Positions 12,916 through 25,935 of a stretch of DNA of 64,000 nt are shown in pieces. Made by a program: the position numbers and the translations under genes. Source of the stretch: Leuctra nigra. Taxonomy: Eukaryota; Arthropoda; Insecta; Plecoptera; Leuctridae. The DNA lies in the NCBI GenBank assembly GCA_934045905.1, contig OW203762.1, positions 16,400,345 to 16,464,344 on the forward strand. The letters run 5' to 3'. Position 1 is the stretch's first letter. Every line of letters begins with the position of its first letter. The notes under the pieces are model-generated. The model worked only from the letters and a program-made list of their open reading frames with translations, made no database searches and was not told the origin of the DNA.

Positions 12916-14414
12916 CTAGGAAAACGCTCGGTGTAACGCGTTGATGAGCGAGCACCGACACGCACGACATCGCCAATCATAGCACGATCCATTCAATCAA
13001 AGATAACTTACTATACATTATTTATTACCAATTTTCCTTGCAACTTTTCATAAACACTCTGGATCAATTAAATAACAGATTATTGTACTGATATTTTTCC
13101 ATCAATCTCTTTGGACAGATATTCAAACACTTAAAACAGCAATAAGTCTGTAAATTCTTGACCGATTGTGCTAAAAATGTGTAAAATATGATGTTATCTA
13201 GTCAAAACGTCGTTTTCATAACTGTGAAACACAATCCATATCGTAAAATAAATTATTCTAGATAAGGTATACCTATACCTATGTATATGAAATACCTACA
13301 TTACATTTTAACTACATTATGTATTGCAATATGATCAACTAAGAAAAGAATCTGTCTTACTTGATATTGAGAATAGCCATCTATAAACTTTGCTTTGCTA
13401 CATAGAGCAACCCAGAATGCAGTGGAATTTCTGTTTTGAAATGTCATTTCTGACAGTTATTAAAACTGTCAATAAGTGCATCTATGTTCTTGACTGGTAG
13501 GGCTGAAAATTTGTAAAATAAGAGACAATGTTGGTCTGAACGACCATGCAAAATATGAGTTTGATTGATCAGATTAATCGAAGACCATTTGATAGGTCAA
13601 ATGGTGGTGTGGCTATAGGCCGTTTTAAATTAAGTATACAAATGAAAAATATTGGTGCCAATCCTTGCTAAGTTTTAAGTTGCCAATCCTTGCTAAGTTT
13701 TAAGTTGATCGATTAAACCTTTATGATTGAACGGTTCCTTGTTAATTTTCAAAAATCACAGGATTTCGTTCAAAAAATATACCTGGGACCACCCATATGA
13801 TATGATATGTAGTGTGTGTACACAATATCAGATCAATCTGTTGAACGGTCATTATTAGTTTCATATCGTTTAAAACTTTCTGCTCTAACTACCTTGCCTT
13901 GTAGATTCGAAGTCGCCGTGAATTTGACAGCCAACACGCAAAATGTCCCTAAAATGACAAAACTTTTGAAAATAACGACAGATTAGACTGAAAATTGGCA
14001 AAAATACCTAAAATGTTGGTACCAATGACCACGCGAAGTTTTAAGTTGATCGGTCAATCTGTTCTAGTTTAAATGTCAAAAATCACATGAAAAATGGGTT
14101 TAAATTTGAACCAATTAGAGGATTTGGCTGAAACTTTTTATGATTGGGTACAATGTTGGTTGCAATGTTTTTGCTAAATTTCAAATTGATCGAAGCAACC
14201 AATCGAAAGATAATTTTTTTAAAAATTGAACCAATCACGGGAGCCCGTTCAAAAACGATCCCAGGGACCGCATAGATTACGTTAGTATGTGTACAAAATT
14301 TCAGATCGATTGCTAGAGCGGTTTGATCTGGGCTGTGACCACAAAAAAAAAAAAAAAAACACACAGAGAAAGTGCCATAAGAGTACCGTGGTGACGCTCG
14401 CTACGCTCGCTCAA
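12916..14414 (-). mobile_element. GAGCGAGCG-family element, copy B
   Basis: Read on the minus strand it starts TTGAGCGAGCGTAGCGAGCG (14414) and ends GCGTTTTCCTAG (12916). The interior repeats phrases such as AAACTTTGCATGGTCATTGG and 'CGATCTGAAATTTTG' that also occur in the copy at 27612-28515. A 27-bp tandem duplication (GCCAATCCTTGCTAAGTTTT twice) sits near 13656-13710. The 3' CTAG followed by T in three copies recalls Helitron ends, but the 5' end is not TC, so the class is open. Confidence 0.7.
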
Positions 14415-15214
14415 CAAATAATACTTAGAACATAGGCATTAATAGTTAATACATTTTAGTACCTACGCATATACATAGCTTTAAAATGTCATACATTGCT
14501 ACTATATCGGATGTTTATTATTATTTATATTTCCCAAACAAATTGTTAAGTAATATGCTTGTCCAGTGCTACAGTTTAAAAACCCTTCATTCTAAAGATT
14601 ATAGCTGTAAAAAAATCAATTATGTAAGTATTTTGGGTTAATATCTACTTCCAAAGGTACATCGTATATTTCGATCAAATTGTTCAGAGATATAATACAC
14701 ATTCTGGCTCCAACCACTATTTTTAATTTATACATTTCATTGAATATCATTACTATTCATGAAGTTTCACACAATTTCAATTTGCAATCAAATTACGTTT
14801 CCAATTTATTCCTCAATATATAATGTTGAAATGTTCACCTATTAATGCAGCGATAAAAAGCAAATGTGTGGAGTGTATATTGAAATGCTAGTGGTGTGTT
14901 TAAATTGCGTGGGAATATTGGCGAATTACTTTGACCGTTCTCTTTCACAGTTTGTTGCAAAGAGTTTCCAAGCCAAGCTATTCAAAAAATAGTATCATTT
15001 CAATTGCGTTACATAGTGGTTTCGTTCATGCAACATTGGATAGATGGAACATCATCCTTCCTTACATTTTAGACGAGGAATAAAAGATTAAATGATTTCT
15101 GAGTTCAATCGCCGAAAGTCAAAATTTATTATTATTATGTGCAAAATTTACAAAATGATGAACAATTGGCCAATGTAAAACAGTATTCTATATAATTTGA
15201 TTAGCTGATAACGA

Positions 15215-15335
15215 TTCGATGTCATCATCCGAAGAAGTCTATTCTAACGCCTCATCGAACATTAGTTTGTGAACTCTGATTGATAATAACAAGGATTGAT
15301 TGTCAACCAATCCGTTTCGTTCAAATACCGTTTTT
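15215..15335. repeat. Copy of the TTCGTTCAAATACCG repeat
   Basis: GATGTCATCATCCGAAGAAG through TCCGTTTCGTTCAAATACCG parallels the copy at 50.3-50.5 kb. No other structure is seen. Confidence 0.55.
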
Positions 15336-16554
15336 CTTTGGCGTGATGAACAAAATGTATACCGTCTGTATAAACACCGTACTAAAATATCAAACATATG
15401 TTTAATTCAAAATTTTATTGAAAAAAAAGACAATTTGGAGGAATAGTGTCAATTATAAAAATGTATTGGCCAGACATTAAAATATCCTCTATAAAGTTCA
15501 CTAAAATCAAAGCCGTACTGTTTATCAAGTTAGTATTTTCGTTTTTTGGTCTGGTGGGCCATACGTCGATTTGATACTGACATTTGACAGTCGTTACCCA
15601 AAATGCAATGAGACTGTACCTGCGCGCTGACTATCTCAAGTCTCCTATTGCTGATTAGCCACATCAATCAGTGTGGCCAACTTGATCCATGATCCATGTT
15701 GATTTGATCCATGCTATATGTTGGATACAGTCTCCCTACAGTTGGCAGCACTGGAACCCGATGAATGAACATCGTTAGATGACGTCACGAACTGTTGTAC
15801 TATTCAATCAGCGACATAACGCCTTCAGCTTGCACCAATCAACACCAATTCCAGAGCTTTTCACATAGAACTTGTTTAGACAATCATCTGATCATGGGGA
15901 TAGAAACCGTCTTTATTGTGATTGCCTGATCAGACGAGAACGTTATGATTTGACGATACAAGACTATGATTTGCCAACGATCCAATTTATCTTGTCTGTT
16001 TTCGCCAATCAGAATTTCGATTCATGTCAGACGATGTTATTTGGAGCAATCTGAAGGGAATTAGTGTCGCATTTTCGTTTACTTATCGTCATGTATGGGA
16101 TTTCATTGGTCAATTTCAAAGCCTACAATTTTCTATCCCATTTTTCACACAATACAGTTCAGGTTTTGATTGACTGGAGATTATTCGTAGTTTCTCTCAG
16201 TCGGAAGGAACAAGGCCACGACTGCCTCCTTGCAACCTCCAATTCTTCACTATTCTACATATTAATCTTCAATCATCACTTTTAAATCCTTCCAGTAGTC
16301 TAGTTGATAATCTAGTTACCTAGTCTAGTTGACAGAATTCAGTTGATAATCGTCAACAAAATGACTCTGCGTCCAAGCAGAAATAATTTAATCAACCTAA
16401 AGTTAATAATCTGAATCGGTCTAAAAACATACCCAAAAATAAAAAATAAGCATTTTTTTGTTTATTGAAAAACTTATTTCCTTTGAAAAGCGTGATGTCA
16501 GAAACCGTAAATGGTTTTGAAATACTGAGGGTTAGAAAACTTTTTCTGAAGTCT

Positions 16555-16660
16555 GGATGAAATGAAGGGGCGTGTGATTTGCAATAATCCTGTACAACTA
16601 AGGATCGAACCCGGGACCCCTCACCTGCAGCTCGAGAACAAATAGTCACATACAACTATT
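16555..16660 (-). mobile_element. tRNA-derived SINE remnant
   Basis: The minus strand reads TGTTCTCGAGCTGCAGGTGA, GGGGTCCCGGGTTCGATCC: a canonical B box with a T-arm-like pair. The 5' part of the tRNA is degraded. The body runs left toward 16400 without a clear tail. Confidence 0.5.
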
Positions 16661-19659
16661 ATAAAACTATTATACTACTATATAATACCTAGATATAAAA
16701 CTACAATTTAATTTATTTCTCTGCAGCTTTGATTTGATTTCTTGTCGTTACAAGTCTAACAAACTCATTGGTGGAGATGCCGGTATAAGTTACTCAGAAA
16801 TCTGGTTTAAACTATAAACACAAGATTTAACTTCCAAGTAATCGCTCTAAAACTGAAATGACTACAATTTTATTTAAACCATGTTTACGAAGTAAAACCC
16901 ACGAATAACTTCGTTACAGTTCACATAAAATACTCCTGTTGTAATTAGACCTACTGTATAAAATGTTTAAAAGCCGTTTCCTCGAATAATTTACCGATTA
17001 CATTAAAGGCTTGGGTTTTCCTAAAATAACGTGCGATATTTCACAAGCAACTTTACGCTCAAAGCCGAGTGGAAACAAAGACTGAATTCTCCCCCCCCCC
17101 TCTCGTGCCATGTTGCCACATCGCAGGACGGACAAACTTTGTGACGGGATTCTACTTAACGTCACAAATCTGTCACGCCTTCTTAATACTTGATGCACAA
17201 AATCCCCGTTGTATTAAATATTATTTTTTGTGGTGGAATTACCAGCGTGGAATTTTAGACCCGAGGGCACGCCATTTGGAAAAGCTGTAATTTTATTTTC
17301 TCTATCTCACATTTGTTTGATATTATTCATTTTCCGAGGCTCGTATTTAAAAAATCTGAACAATGTTGTTATGCGAGCTTAGTTTAGATTTTAATGGAAT
17401 GTCCTACATTAACAACGTTGGGGCTTCTGTTTCGAGCTTTTACCTAGTAATAATATTTTCTCTTTGATGTGTAGCACTCCGCATAGTGTGAACAATTCAC
17501 ATGGTACAAAGCGAATGACTCTGATGGAATTGAAGGAATTATTGTTTGTCGACTGGGAGGCGGTTGCCAAGGCAACACTATGCGTCTGTCGTTCATCGAG
17601 ATGAAGGAAAGGAAAGACAAATGGAGAGACTTCATTCTGACAGATCCATTTCCTACCGACAATCGATTCCCGAGCTTTCCTGATTCTGCGGCCCGAAGAA
17701 AAAGTGAAACAGCATCTACGTAAGGATCTCGTATACGAATTCCTATGACTTTTACAAAACGAATTTTCTGCTACTTGTCAATCACTTGAGAGCGGATGTC
17801 AAAATAAATAGTAATACCAATATCGTGAATATTGTATCAATAAATTATATAGAAAGAGGGTTTCGTATTTTTCTGTGTTGTACAATGAAACTGACGTACT
17901 GGGAAATAAAAAATATCTTTCTTTGTATACAGTCAAACTTAGAATATTTATTATAATACTAGAAAATAAAATATTGTTTAATTATTGTGCAAGTTAACAC
18001 ATTTACTGCCTATACTTATACTAACTTATACCTACATCAAATTTTAAAACTGAAGTTTAAATAACGTGTTTTAAGTTTAAAAACACAATGAACTTACTAT
18101 ATATATATTAAATACAAAACACATTAATTAAAAATATAAAACTTATATTGCAAAAAGCTTGCGAAATGATTATATCAACGACGTATCAAATAAAGAACTG
18201 CAAAAAGGGATCAAATAACTAGCGTACAAGGAACAAAAACTCAAAGCATTTGAAAGAAACAGCGTTTCAGAAATGCCTCATCACCTAATAGGTACTGCTT
18301 AATTCTCATAATTTTGATTTTTTTCCGTGTAACTAAAAATTTAAAATCAACGTTAATGAAAGCTTTTTTATGTTATACTAAAATTGTATACAGAACTGAG
18401 AGATATGATAATATTTTCAATCCTGATTGATTATCTGTATTCCACCAAATTATGGTTAAAGAAAATGCTGTGAAACTTCCTCTCGGTTTCTAATTAAAAT
18501 GCGAATGTCAAATTATTAAAAAAACAAATAGAAATGCGACTTCGGGTTTGTGTATTCCGATCTCAACGTCGCATTCTGCAGTAACATTTTTTAAACAACC
18601 AGCAACAAAAAAATCGACTAAAACTTGAGTTCAAAGAGCAACCTCCGCGTTCCATACATAATATTGTTTATTTTGAACATTTCCCGACGCCGAGATTTCT
18701 GACGACGCCATAACCGAACGCACAAAAGCGCGGAGAAATAGGACGAACTTGGCATCAATGAAAATCTCGTCAATGGTGACTTCATACGAAGTATAAGAAA
18801 GGGTTTTACGAACGGAACGAAACCAAGGAGCAATGAGATAAGGAATGAGGAAGAAAGAGAAAGAAGACACCAACCCCATTGAATTGGATCTCATCAAAGA
18901 AATAAGCTGACCCTGCAGGACCTATGAGCTGACTTTGTACAATGATAGAGGAACCGAAACCCCATTTTCCGAGACCGCACAAAGATTCGACAAGGAACCA
19001 AAGCCTTTGTGAAGGACAAAGAATTCATGTCCATGTGCAGATATTTTATATGCTAACATAACAAAATATAACGTGCTTTCATGTTCTGGGCTTATGAATT
19101 ATCATATCGATATACGGATACCCGCCATGTGGTGGGGTGAAATTGGTCGCTGACGTCAGGACAACCGTATCTACTGACGTGGACTGTACATGTAGAATAT
19201 CGAAATACACTTCTCCGAGAGTGGGATTTTGTGTTTTGAATAAAACTAAATCACTCGCGTTTTAGTTTTCTTTGTTGACCAACATAATAAAGCTTATTGG
19301 GGACGCTCAGAAGTTTTAGGATAACAAATATAATGATCAAATCACAATTATTTTACCTATCACACATAATTCTAAAATTAAATCAAAATAATTTCATGCA
19401 AGCTATGAATAGAAGAATCCTGAAATCATCTGATGGTTTCTTTCAAAAAATGTTCATGTTCATGGAATTTCTACATTACCTATTGTAAAACGTGAATCTG
19501 GGGAATCATACTTTAAAAACCGGATCACCCATATGTTTATGTTTTTTTTGTTTGTATTTTCAATTTAAGTTTAGAAGCTGTTTCCATCACTACACTGAAA
19601 TAAAGTTTATAATTAATGGTGGTCTTACCTCATTTAGTTGGTATTAAATTCAATTGAGA

Positions 19660-20040
19660 GCGACCTATTTAACTCAATGAACCATTCTGCCGCGAGCACC
19701 GCCTCTCGAATCATCACACCTGATGTCGGCTCCACCATCGCGTCTTATCGATCGCTATCTGGGAGTTCTCAGTGAGAACGACAAGGTTTATTTGTGGTAG
19801 TAACCCTCTCACGTGACAAGTCGATAGATCTCACAGCTCTCGTCGATCATTAATGTTCCGAGATTCGATCCTTCTTCGGTGACTATCAGCATCAGTTTGC
19901 CGCTAGTTTCGCTGGAGAGCACTCACTTTCACACTCTTCAAGCCGCCGTATCAATCACAGAGTCTGCTTCCACCACCAACACGGTCATCGGCATTACCTG
20001 CACTCACTTGGTTCAGAGGAAGGAGGCCAATGAAGATTTC
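19660..20040. other. GC-raised segment without recognised gene
   Basis: About 380 bp with clearly higher GC and more CpG than the surrounding DNA. On the minus strand, after a possible acceptor near 20007, a short in-phase peptide (MPMTVLVVEADSVIDTAA then stop) could follow exon f, which also ends in phase 0. The acceptor has a poor pyrimidine tract, so this is only a candidate. Confidence 0.2.
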
Positions 20041-20468
20041 TGACATTTTTGGAATTGTGTCGCGTTGAAGATAGACTTTGTTGGCATGATATTGAAAATT
20101 AATTCCTCTTTGAATAGCATTTGCCACTTCTTTTTAAAGAAAGTTTCATCTCTCGAAGCTATGAGCAGTAAATTTTGAATAAAAATTAAAAAATTTGAAG
20201 CTCATACCATTTAGGTGACTAAATTAGCAAACAGCAATTCGTTCTCTAACTTTGTGCCTGCAGTTATGCATACTGACTGTTTTGTTGAATAGTTTTTGAT
20301 CAAAATTCACTGATTAGTGGAACCGTAAAATGTTCAGATCAAGTTAAAAGTTGAAATTTTATTCTCTAGGCCATTAAATTGTAATTGATTAGAAATTAAT
20401 ATTTTTTTTTATTTACAATGTTCGGTGGATAAAAAAATGTAAAGGATAATTTTTGTTAAAAGAATGTG

Positions 20469-20592
20469 TATACTCTGCTAAATTTTAAACAGTTGATTAG
20501 GACTATATTGCCATGGCAACAACCAAAGACATGTCTGGAATGCCCATTTAAACGTAACTACTGGTGTAACAGAGTACTATTAAAAAATTGGC
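20469..20592. mobile_element. Degraded MITE, family 1
   Basis: TATACTCTGCTAAATTTTAA, then GACTATATTGCCATGGCAAC and AACAGAGTACT follow the same order as the element at 7810-7956. The outermost ends have decayed and no duplication can be assigned. Confidence 0.55.
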
Positions 20593-23500
20593 CTTCAGTG
20601 TCATGAATAAAGGCATACCTAATCCACAGTCTGACTGTTGATTTTCACCAACTATCACACAAACAGTTTCCATCCGATTTGTGTTCCATTACTAAATACC
20701 CACCAGGGGACTTATTGTCTTGTTATACATCTCCATCGTCTATAGTTTGCCTTCTGAATTAGAACGATCCACACCCCCCATCGTATAGCTGTTCACCCAC
20801 CGTTCATTTCACCGGTAATCGCATCATTTAAATTCACCACTAGTTGGGGGTTTTCAGCTTCGAGCTAATTCCCTGGTCACTTCCAACACACAAAGTCTGT
20901 ATGGAACGCCGGTTGCCATTGCCAATGATTGGGACGTTCGGCTTACGTTGCCACAAAATATCAAAGGGTTCGATTTCACATTGCCGAAAAGTAAAAACAG
21001 AGACGTAATGAAGTTCACATTTCAAATACAAAAGAACGAATACGAACGATATAGGAAGTATAGGGAGAGACAATGATTCTATTATGCAAATGCGAGCTTT
21101 ATTTCTGAATATACAGGATTCAGGAGGTTCCATCGAAACTGGATCTCGATCGAGTTTTTAGATGAGGAGGAATTGGAGTTCTGAAGGAAGTTTGTTTATT
21201 TTCTGGATATGATAGGAATTCTGATGCTATAAATATTAGCAATTGATGTAATGAATACTTATAATTGAGAACAATGATCAAGAGGTAAAAAAAGGTAGAT
21301 ATATTGTTACAAATGAGATATAGAATAGGAATAATTTTCAGTCTGTGCTAGAGAATACAAACTTTTCGAGAAGGAAATTTTCTATGCAAATTATGATTTT
21401 GTTATAGATATCAGTGTAAAATAATATTGAATAATTAGTCTAAACCTCTAATCACATATGTTACAATTTCTGGTGCAGAAATTTAAATAACAGCAAATTA
21501 ATTAATCCTACATAATAAACTTAGTTTAATCTTACAACAAATTATTTTTTTGCATTCAACACAAATAAGCCTAATAATTAGTTTGTCGAAATAATTTGCT
21601 GGCATCTTTATCTTGACTGGTTACAACTGGAAAGCAAATCTAATTGGGCCTATAATCAATTAAAATAATGATTAATGTGTAATGTGTAATGAAGAAATGA
21701 CATACTTATTCTTCTGAAGAAACACAGAGACCATTTAAAAAAAAACTGTAATTGACCTTAGTCAATGCTACCTTCCTTCTAAGTAGTCCATTCTCTCAAT
21801 TTACCTCTCAAGTGAACACAATTTAATACAAATGATAGCACGTATTTAAATGGTAATATTCCTGGGTAAGATCTGGAGTCACATCTTCGCTCCTGACATC
21901 TCCAGATAAGGGATGCTGGGAGAGGTGGGGGAGGAGGGGGGGAGGGTCCTGGATGCGACAGCCTGACTCGGTCATTCGCAGCGTTTGTGTAACAAACTGA
22001 AGCAAAAAGGAGGTGAGAAACGAATTAACTGAAACAGATAAGGGGCAAAAGGAAGGCGGAGAGGGGAGAGATATGGCTGCAAAGAGACAGTGATGAGTGG
22101 GGGGGGGAGAGAGATGATGATAAGGGGATGTTGGGGGGGGGGGGGGGGGAGAAGGACGTGACGACACATCTAGTGCAGAGATTCGAGGAAAAGAGAGGAA
22201 CATTTTTGAAGGAAAAATCTCGCAAGAAAGAATGAATATAACAGACGGAAAAAGAAGATATAGCGGAAAATGCAACGAAGCAAGAAAAGTTAAGGATAGA
22301 AATTAGCACTACAACAGATGCATTGTACTCTATTGGAATTCTCGTTTTCCACGCTCTTGGTTTACGTTGAGAAAATAATTTGAAATGCACTATTATTGTT
22401 TACCACAAATGGTTTACCATTTGATTATCTTTTGTATAATGTTTTAAATTTGAGACATAAAGATTGAACACTTACCTACCTCTTCTTTTTTTAAATTGAG
22501 AAAAACAATAGAAAAGTTCGCTGAACCACAAAGCACCTTGGAGGTGCTTGTCTGTGGAAAACACATTGAACAATGGATTTGTAAATATCACCAAGAATTC
22601 ATCATCATAATAAACAAATATCTAAATCATAATATTGACAATAATTTATACAAAATCAGGTCATCAGAATCAGTTTATATTCAGTGAATGTCGAATAAAA
22701 AGATTATTATTCGAAAAAAATATATCAAGTGTGTGGGAAGCTTTATTTTGCATCCAAATAATATATAAACAAGCAAACAACTTTAAACGCAATATTAAGT
22801 TATAGTCTTGATTAAAACAAAGTAAGAATCCACCACATTGTGTCGTATTACCGACTGACATTGAGGTAAAAACGAAATAAATGTGCAAAATAATAGGTAA
22901 AAATTGAAAATGCCGGAAGTTGCTTTACGAGGATACGAGTAGTTTTTCATCGATTCCATCTCTGCATATATGTCAACAACTGTTCCAATAATGTTCATAG
23001 AGTTACATTTTCTTTGATACTCTCAAGGTATTTCATTTCCCTGTCTTGAAGAAGTAAAAACAACTCACTTACCTGCATTTCCAGCCATTCAAACGCTTTC
23101 CTGTCACAGAGTGCCCTTTGATCTCACGTCATACACTGTACATATGGTTTTATACCCCATTGAGGGGTATGCAAAACCAGCCATCTCCAAAACAATAATT
23201 TTTGAATTATAATGAAATTACTTTTTGTATACTATGTTCATTTTATTTATATTCAGGTTGAAGTAACTTTTTTTCTTTTTACTCTGTTATTTTTCATAAT
23301 TACTACCTATTGTTAGAGAAATTTTATTTATTATGGTTGTTTTGTTACATTTATTGTGTCCACTTGTGGAATATTGCACTCTGTTGGATGTATAACTATA
23401 AATAAATAATTATTCTAAATTCAATATAAAGTTCAAGGAACATTTTCTTCCCTTTAAAAAAGTGGATTGAAGACTTTCTATTTGAATAGGAAATACGCCT

Positions 23501-24560
23501 GATTTTCCTGTTTATTCTTTAAAATATGCGAAGTGAAGATGATTTGGTTTCGCTTCTCCCCTTAATTGTCGTCTGCCTACATACTCTCAAAATCTCGTAC
23601 TATCTTCTTGCCGCAAGCAAAGTAAACGCTTGCATTATCGAGTCTTTGACCTAGACTGTTTGAATGGTCGGATATATCTTCTCTTGCTTTATGTCTGGGA
23701 CCTTTTCTTCGGTCAGCTCGAGGCTACGTCCTATCCTATGATTCACCCCGGCATCTTGTGAGTCTATCAAGACGGCTTCTTCAATTCTAGTCCCGTCGTT
23801 ATGCCCGAGTTATAGCGCCTCGTAAAAACACTCCGGGAAAAATCGATTTCAACTGGTTAACTGTTTCAGACTCGATCTTCTTAGATAAGCATTCCAAGAG
23901 TTGAGGATACCGATTTTACTGTTCTCTATAGACAGATGAAATGGTCACAATAGATTGTGAAAAACGTGGCACTTAGAAAAATTGAAACTGGATACGAGAT
24001 ACGTTTTTTCAAGTAGTACTTTTACGTGTGTGGTTTTCTCTTGAGAAATGTATGAAGTTCAAACTTAAATTTTATTCGAATGAAACGCAAGTGCGAATTG
24101 AAAGCTCTTTTCGATTTGATTTGCATTTTAATTGAATTTGAGTGTTAATTATCGTACACATAAATTATGATTAATCGCGTTAATTCGAGTATAAATCATT
24201 CAACCGTTTTCGAATTATCTATCTAAATTAATGTATCAACACATGTATGATGTATGATATTTAATGATGTATGGTGTATTTAATTTAATGTACGGTATAT
24301 CGAAATGTAATAAAGTTAAAGCTACTTAACTTAGCATTCACAACATTTGTTATACAATTAGAAACATAAAACATGATTAAATTTTGCAATGTGTCTTGTA
24401 CAAAAGAATGGGACAGAAAGGAATTCAGGATTTTTGTCATAACCTTATTCATTCATATCTTTATTTTTATATTATTTTATTATATTTACAATATAAATCC
24501 ATATCGACAAGTGGAAGGGGTAACTGAAACGTTCTATATACAACTCTCTTGTATCCGGTG
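20593..24560. other. Non-coding stretch with purine-rich strip
   Basis: Contains the poly-G strip at 21.9-22.15 kb and a small hairpin at about 23134-23167 (GGTTTTATACCCC...GGGGTATGCAAAACC). The minus-strand frames of 120-150 codons over 21.8-22.4 kb are low-complexity Pro/Ser/Leu translations of the purine strip. Confidence 0.4.
22133..22149 (+). repeat. Poly-G tract in a G/A-rich strip
   Basis: G17 lies within a purine-rich plus strand (21905-22150: GGGGGAGG, GGAGAGGGGAGAG and similar). Long minus-strand open frames rich in Pro and Ser here come from this composition. Confidence 0.9.
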
Positions 24561-24598
24561 TGACGCTGTCACCACTTCCGGTCCGAGCTTATGGAGAT

Positions 24599-24860
24599 GC
24601 GCAGTGGACGACAGCGCCTCCGACACGTCACTGATAGGGCTGGTTGCCGTGACTCCCTTGTGCGCGCGCAGACTGTTGTTTACCTGCGCAGAGAACACAT
24701 GCGCATGATCAGTGGTTTGCTTGTGGGGTGCGCAGTGGACGACAGCGCCTCCGACACGTCACTGATAGGGCTGGTTGCCGTGACTCCATTGTGCGCGCGC
24801 AGACTGTTGTTTACCTGCGCAGAGAACACATGCGCATGATCAGTGGCTTCCTCGTGGGAA
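24599..24860. repeat. 131-bp tandem duplication
   Basis: Two copies begin GCGCAGTGGACGACAGCGCC at 24599 and 24730 and are almost identical over 131 bp, including TGCGCGCGCAGACTGTTG. The unit is GC-rich and contains GCGC palindromes. The plus-strand open frame through both copies is a consequence of the repeat. Confidence 0.88.
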
Positions 24861-24879
24861 AGATTAGGAGTACTTTGAG

Positions 24880-25216
24880 CTTAAAGCTCGGCAACAGACG
24901 TTCAGCACTTTGACGCTGGCCAATCAGAAGGCCGAACGTAGAGCGTCCGAGCGTTGGCGTTCAAGGTCAAAAGATCAACTTTCAGCGCTGAGCGCCGAAC
25001 GTTGAATGTCAGCGCGGCAATGGCGAACGGTAAACGTAGCGTTAAGGTACGTTTACAGCTTGACGTCGACGCTCGACGCTCAGCGCTAGCGCTGAAAGAT
25101 GAACGTGATTTATCTTTGACCTTGAACGCCAGCGCTCGGCGTTGGCCAATCAGGAGGCTCAACGGCGAGCGTTGAGCGCCGAACGTCGAACGAACGCCGA
25201 GCTGTAAACGTACCAT
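24880..25216. mobile_element. GC-rich foldback element
   Basis: The left half (AAGCTCGGCAACAGACG...AGATCAACTTTCAGCGCT) and right half (AGCGCTGAAAGATG...GAGCTGTAAACGTACC) are inverted copies sharing TTTGACCTTGAACGCCA and GTTGGCCAATCAG. The right half alone (25048-25214) has its own ends, GGTACGTTTACAGCT, in inverted form. The sequence is built from GAGCGTTG/GAACGTC-type hexamers. Open frames on both strands are artefacts of this structure. Confidence 0.75.
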
Positions 25217-25439
25217 TAGACTTATTACTAGAAAGACTTACTATTAGGTTGAAATAGGTTCAGATAGGGCAGTGTTGGTAATTCTAATGAAATGTTGAAG
25301 ACAGAGTCGGGTATCGGGAAATCTTAAAATTGTGTACATAACTAAAGCAAGTATTGTTTGGAGGTTGTCCCAAAAATACGAGTGTGTTTAATAGTTTATT
25401 CCCTCCCTGACTGAAACTGTAACAACTGCTATACACGTT

Positions 25440-25632
25440 ATGATATTACATGCATGTTTTAAAGAACATAACGAGTACTTTTTGTACAACATTGTGTTCA
25501 TTTTGTACAATGTGTACAATTTGCACAGCATTACGTGTACATTTATACAACATAACAGTGTGTACATTTATACAACATTATGTGTACATTTTTACAACAT
25601 TACGTTGTAAATTTTGAACATCATTACGTGCA
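25440..25632. repeat. Degenerate tandem repeat (GTACATTTATACAACAT)n
   Basis: About seven imperfect units of 20-27 bp based on GTGTACATTTATACAACATT. The copies diverge leftwards. It is a simple minisatellite. Confidence 0.8.
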
Positions 25633-25689
25633 CTATTCTCCAGCATCTCGCGTACATTCTCCGACAAGTACGACAACGGCTTTGTATCA

Positions 25690-25935
25690 TGTTCGCTGTG
25701 TAAATGTCGACTTGGCTTTCACAGCGTGTCTGTGTCGCTGCAGATGCTCGCTGGTTCGACGCCCGGCCGACGCCGATCCCACTGACAGATTGAGGTTAAC
25801 CGTCTCTGTGCGGCGCCTGTACACGCTGCGGTGGCGTCTGATTCACGTGGGGAGATCGCCATCAAGAGCAGAGAGCACCTGAGGCCGGAGGTTCGATTCT
25901 CCATCAGACCACCGCGGGTTCAATTGCATCGTAGA
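25690..25935 (+). other. GC-rich segment with tRNA-promoter-like boxes
   Basis: GCTGGTTCGACGCCCGG and GGAGGTTCGATTCTCC resemble tRNA B boxes, and GC content is well above the flanks. It may be an old SINE or tRNA-derived dimer. No tail or target duplication is visible and I do not see a functional tRNA. Confidence 0.3.

Larger units (their letters stand above)
14415..20468. other. AT-rich non-coding stretch with few old repeats
   Basis: Apart from the repeat copy at 15.2 kb, the SINE remnant at 16.6 kb and the GC-raised patch at 19.7 kb, nothing is recognised. TCTAGTTGATAATCTAGTTA-type short repeats occur near 16298-16350. Open frames of 60-90 codons are not convincing. Confidence 0.4.

Noticed and set aside
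21823..22390. Minus-strand frames of 120-150 codons rich in Pro, Ser and Leu
   Set aside because: They translate a purine-rich strip with a G17 run; low complexity in several frames and no domain.
24373..24839. Plus-strand frames over the 131-bp duplication
   Set aside because: The peptide duplicates with the DNA repeat and shows no domain; there is no codon bias or splice evidence.
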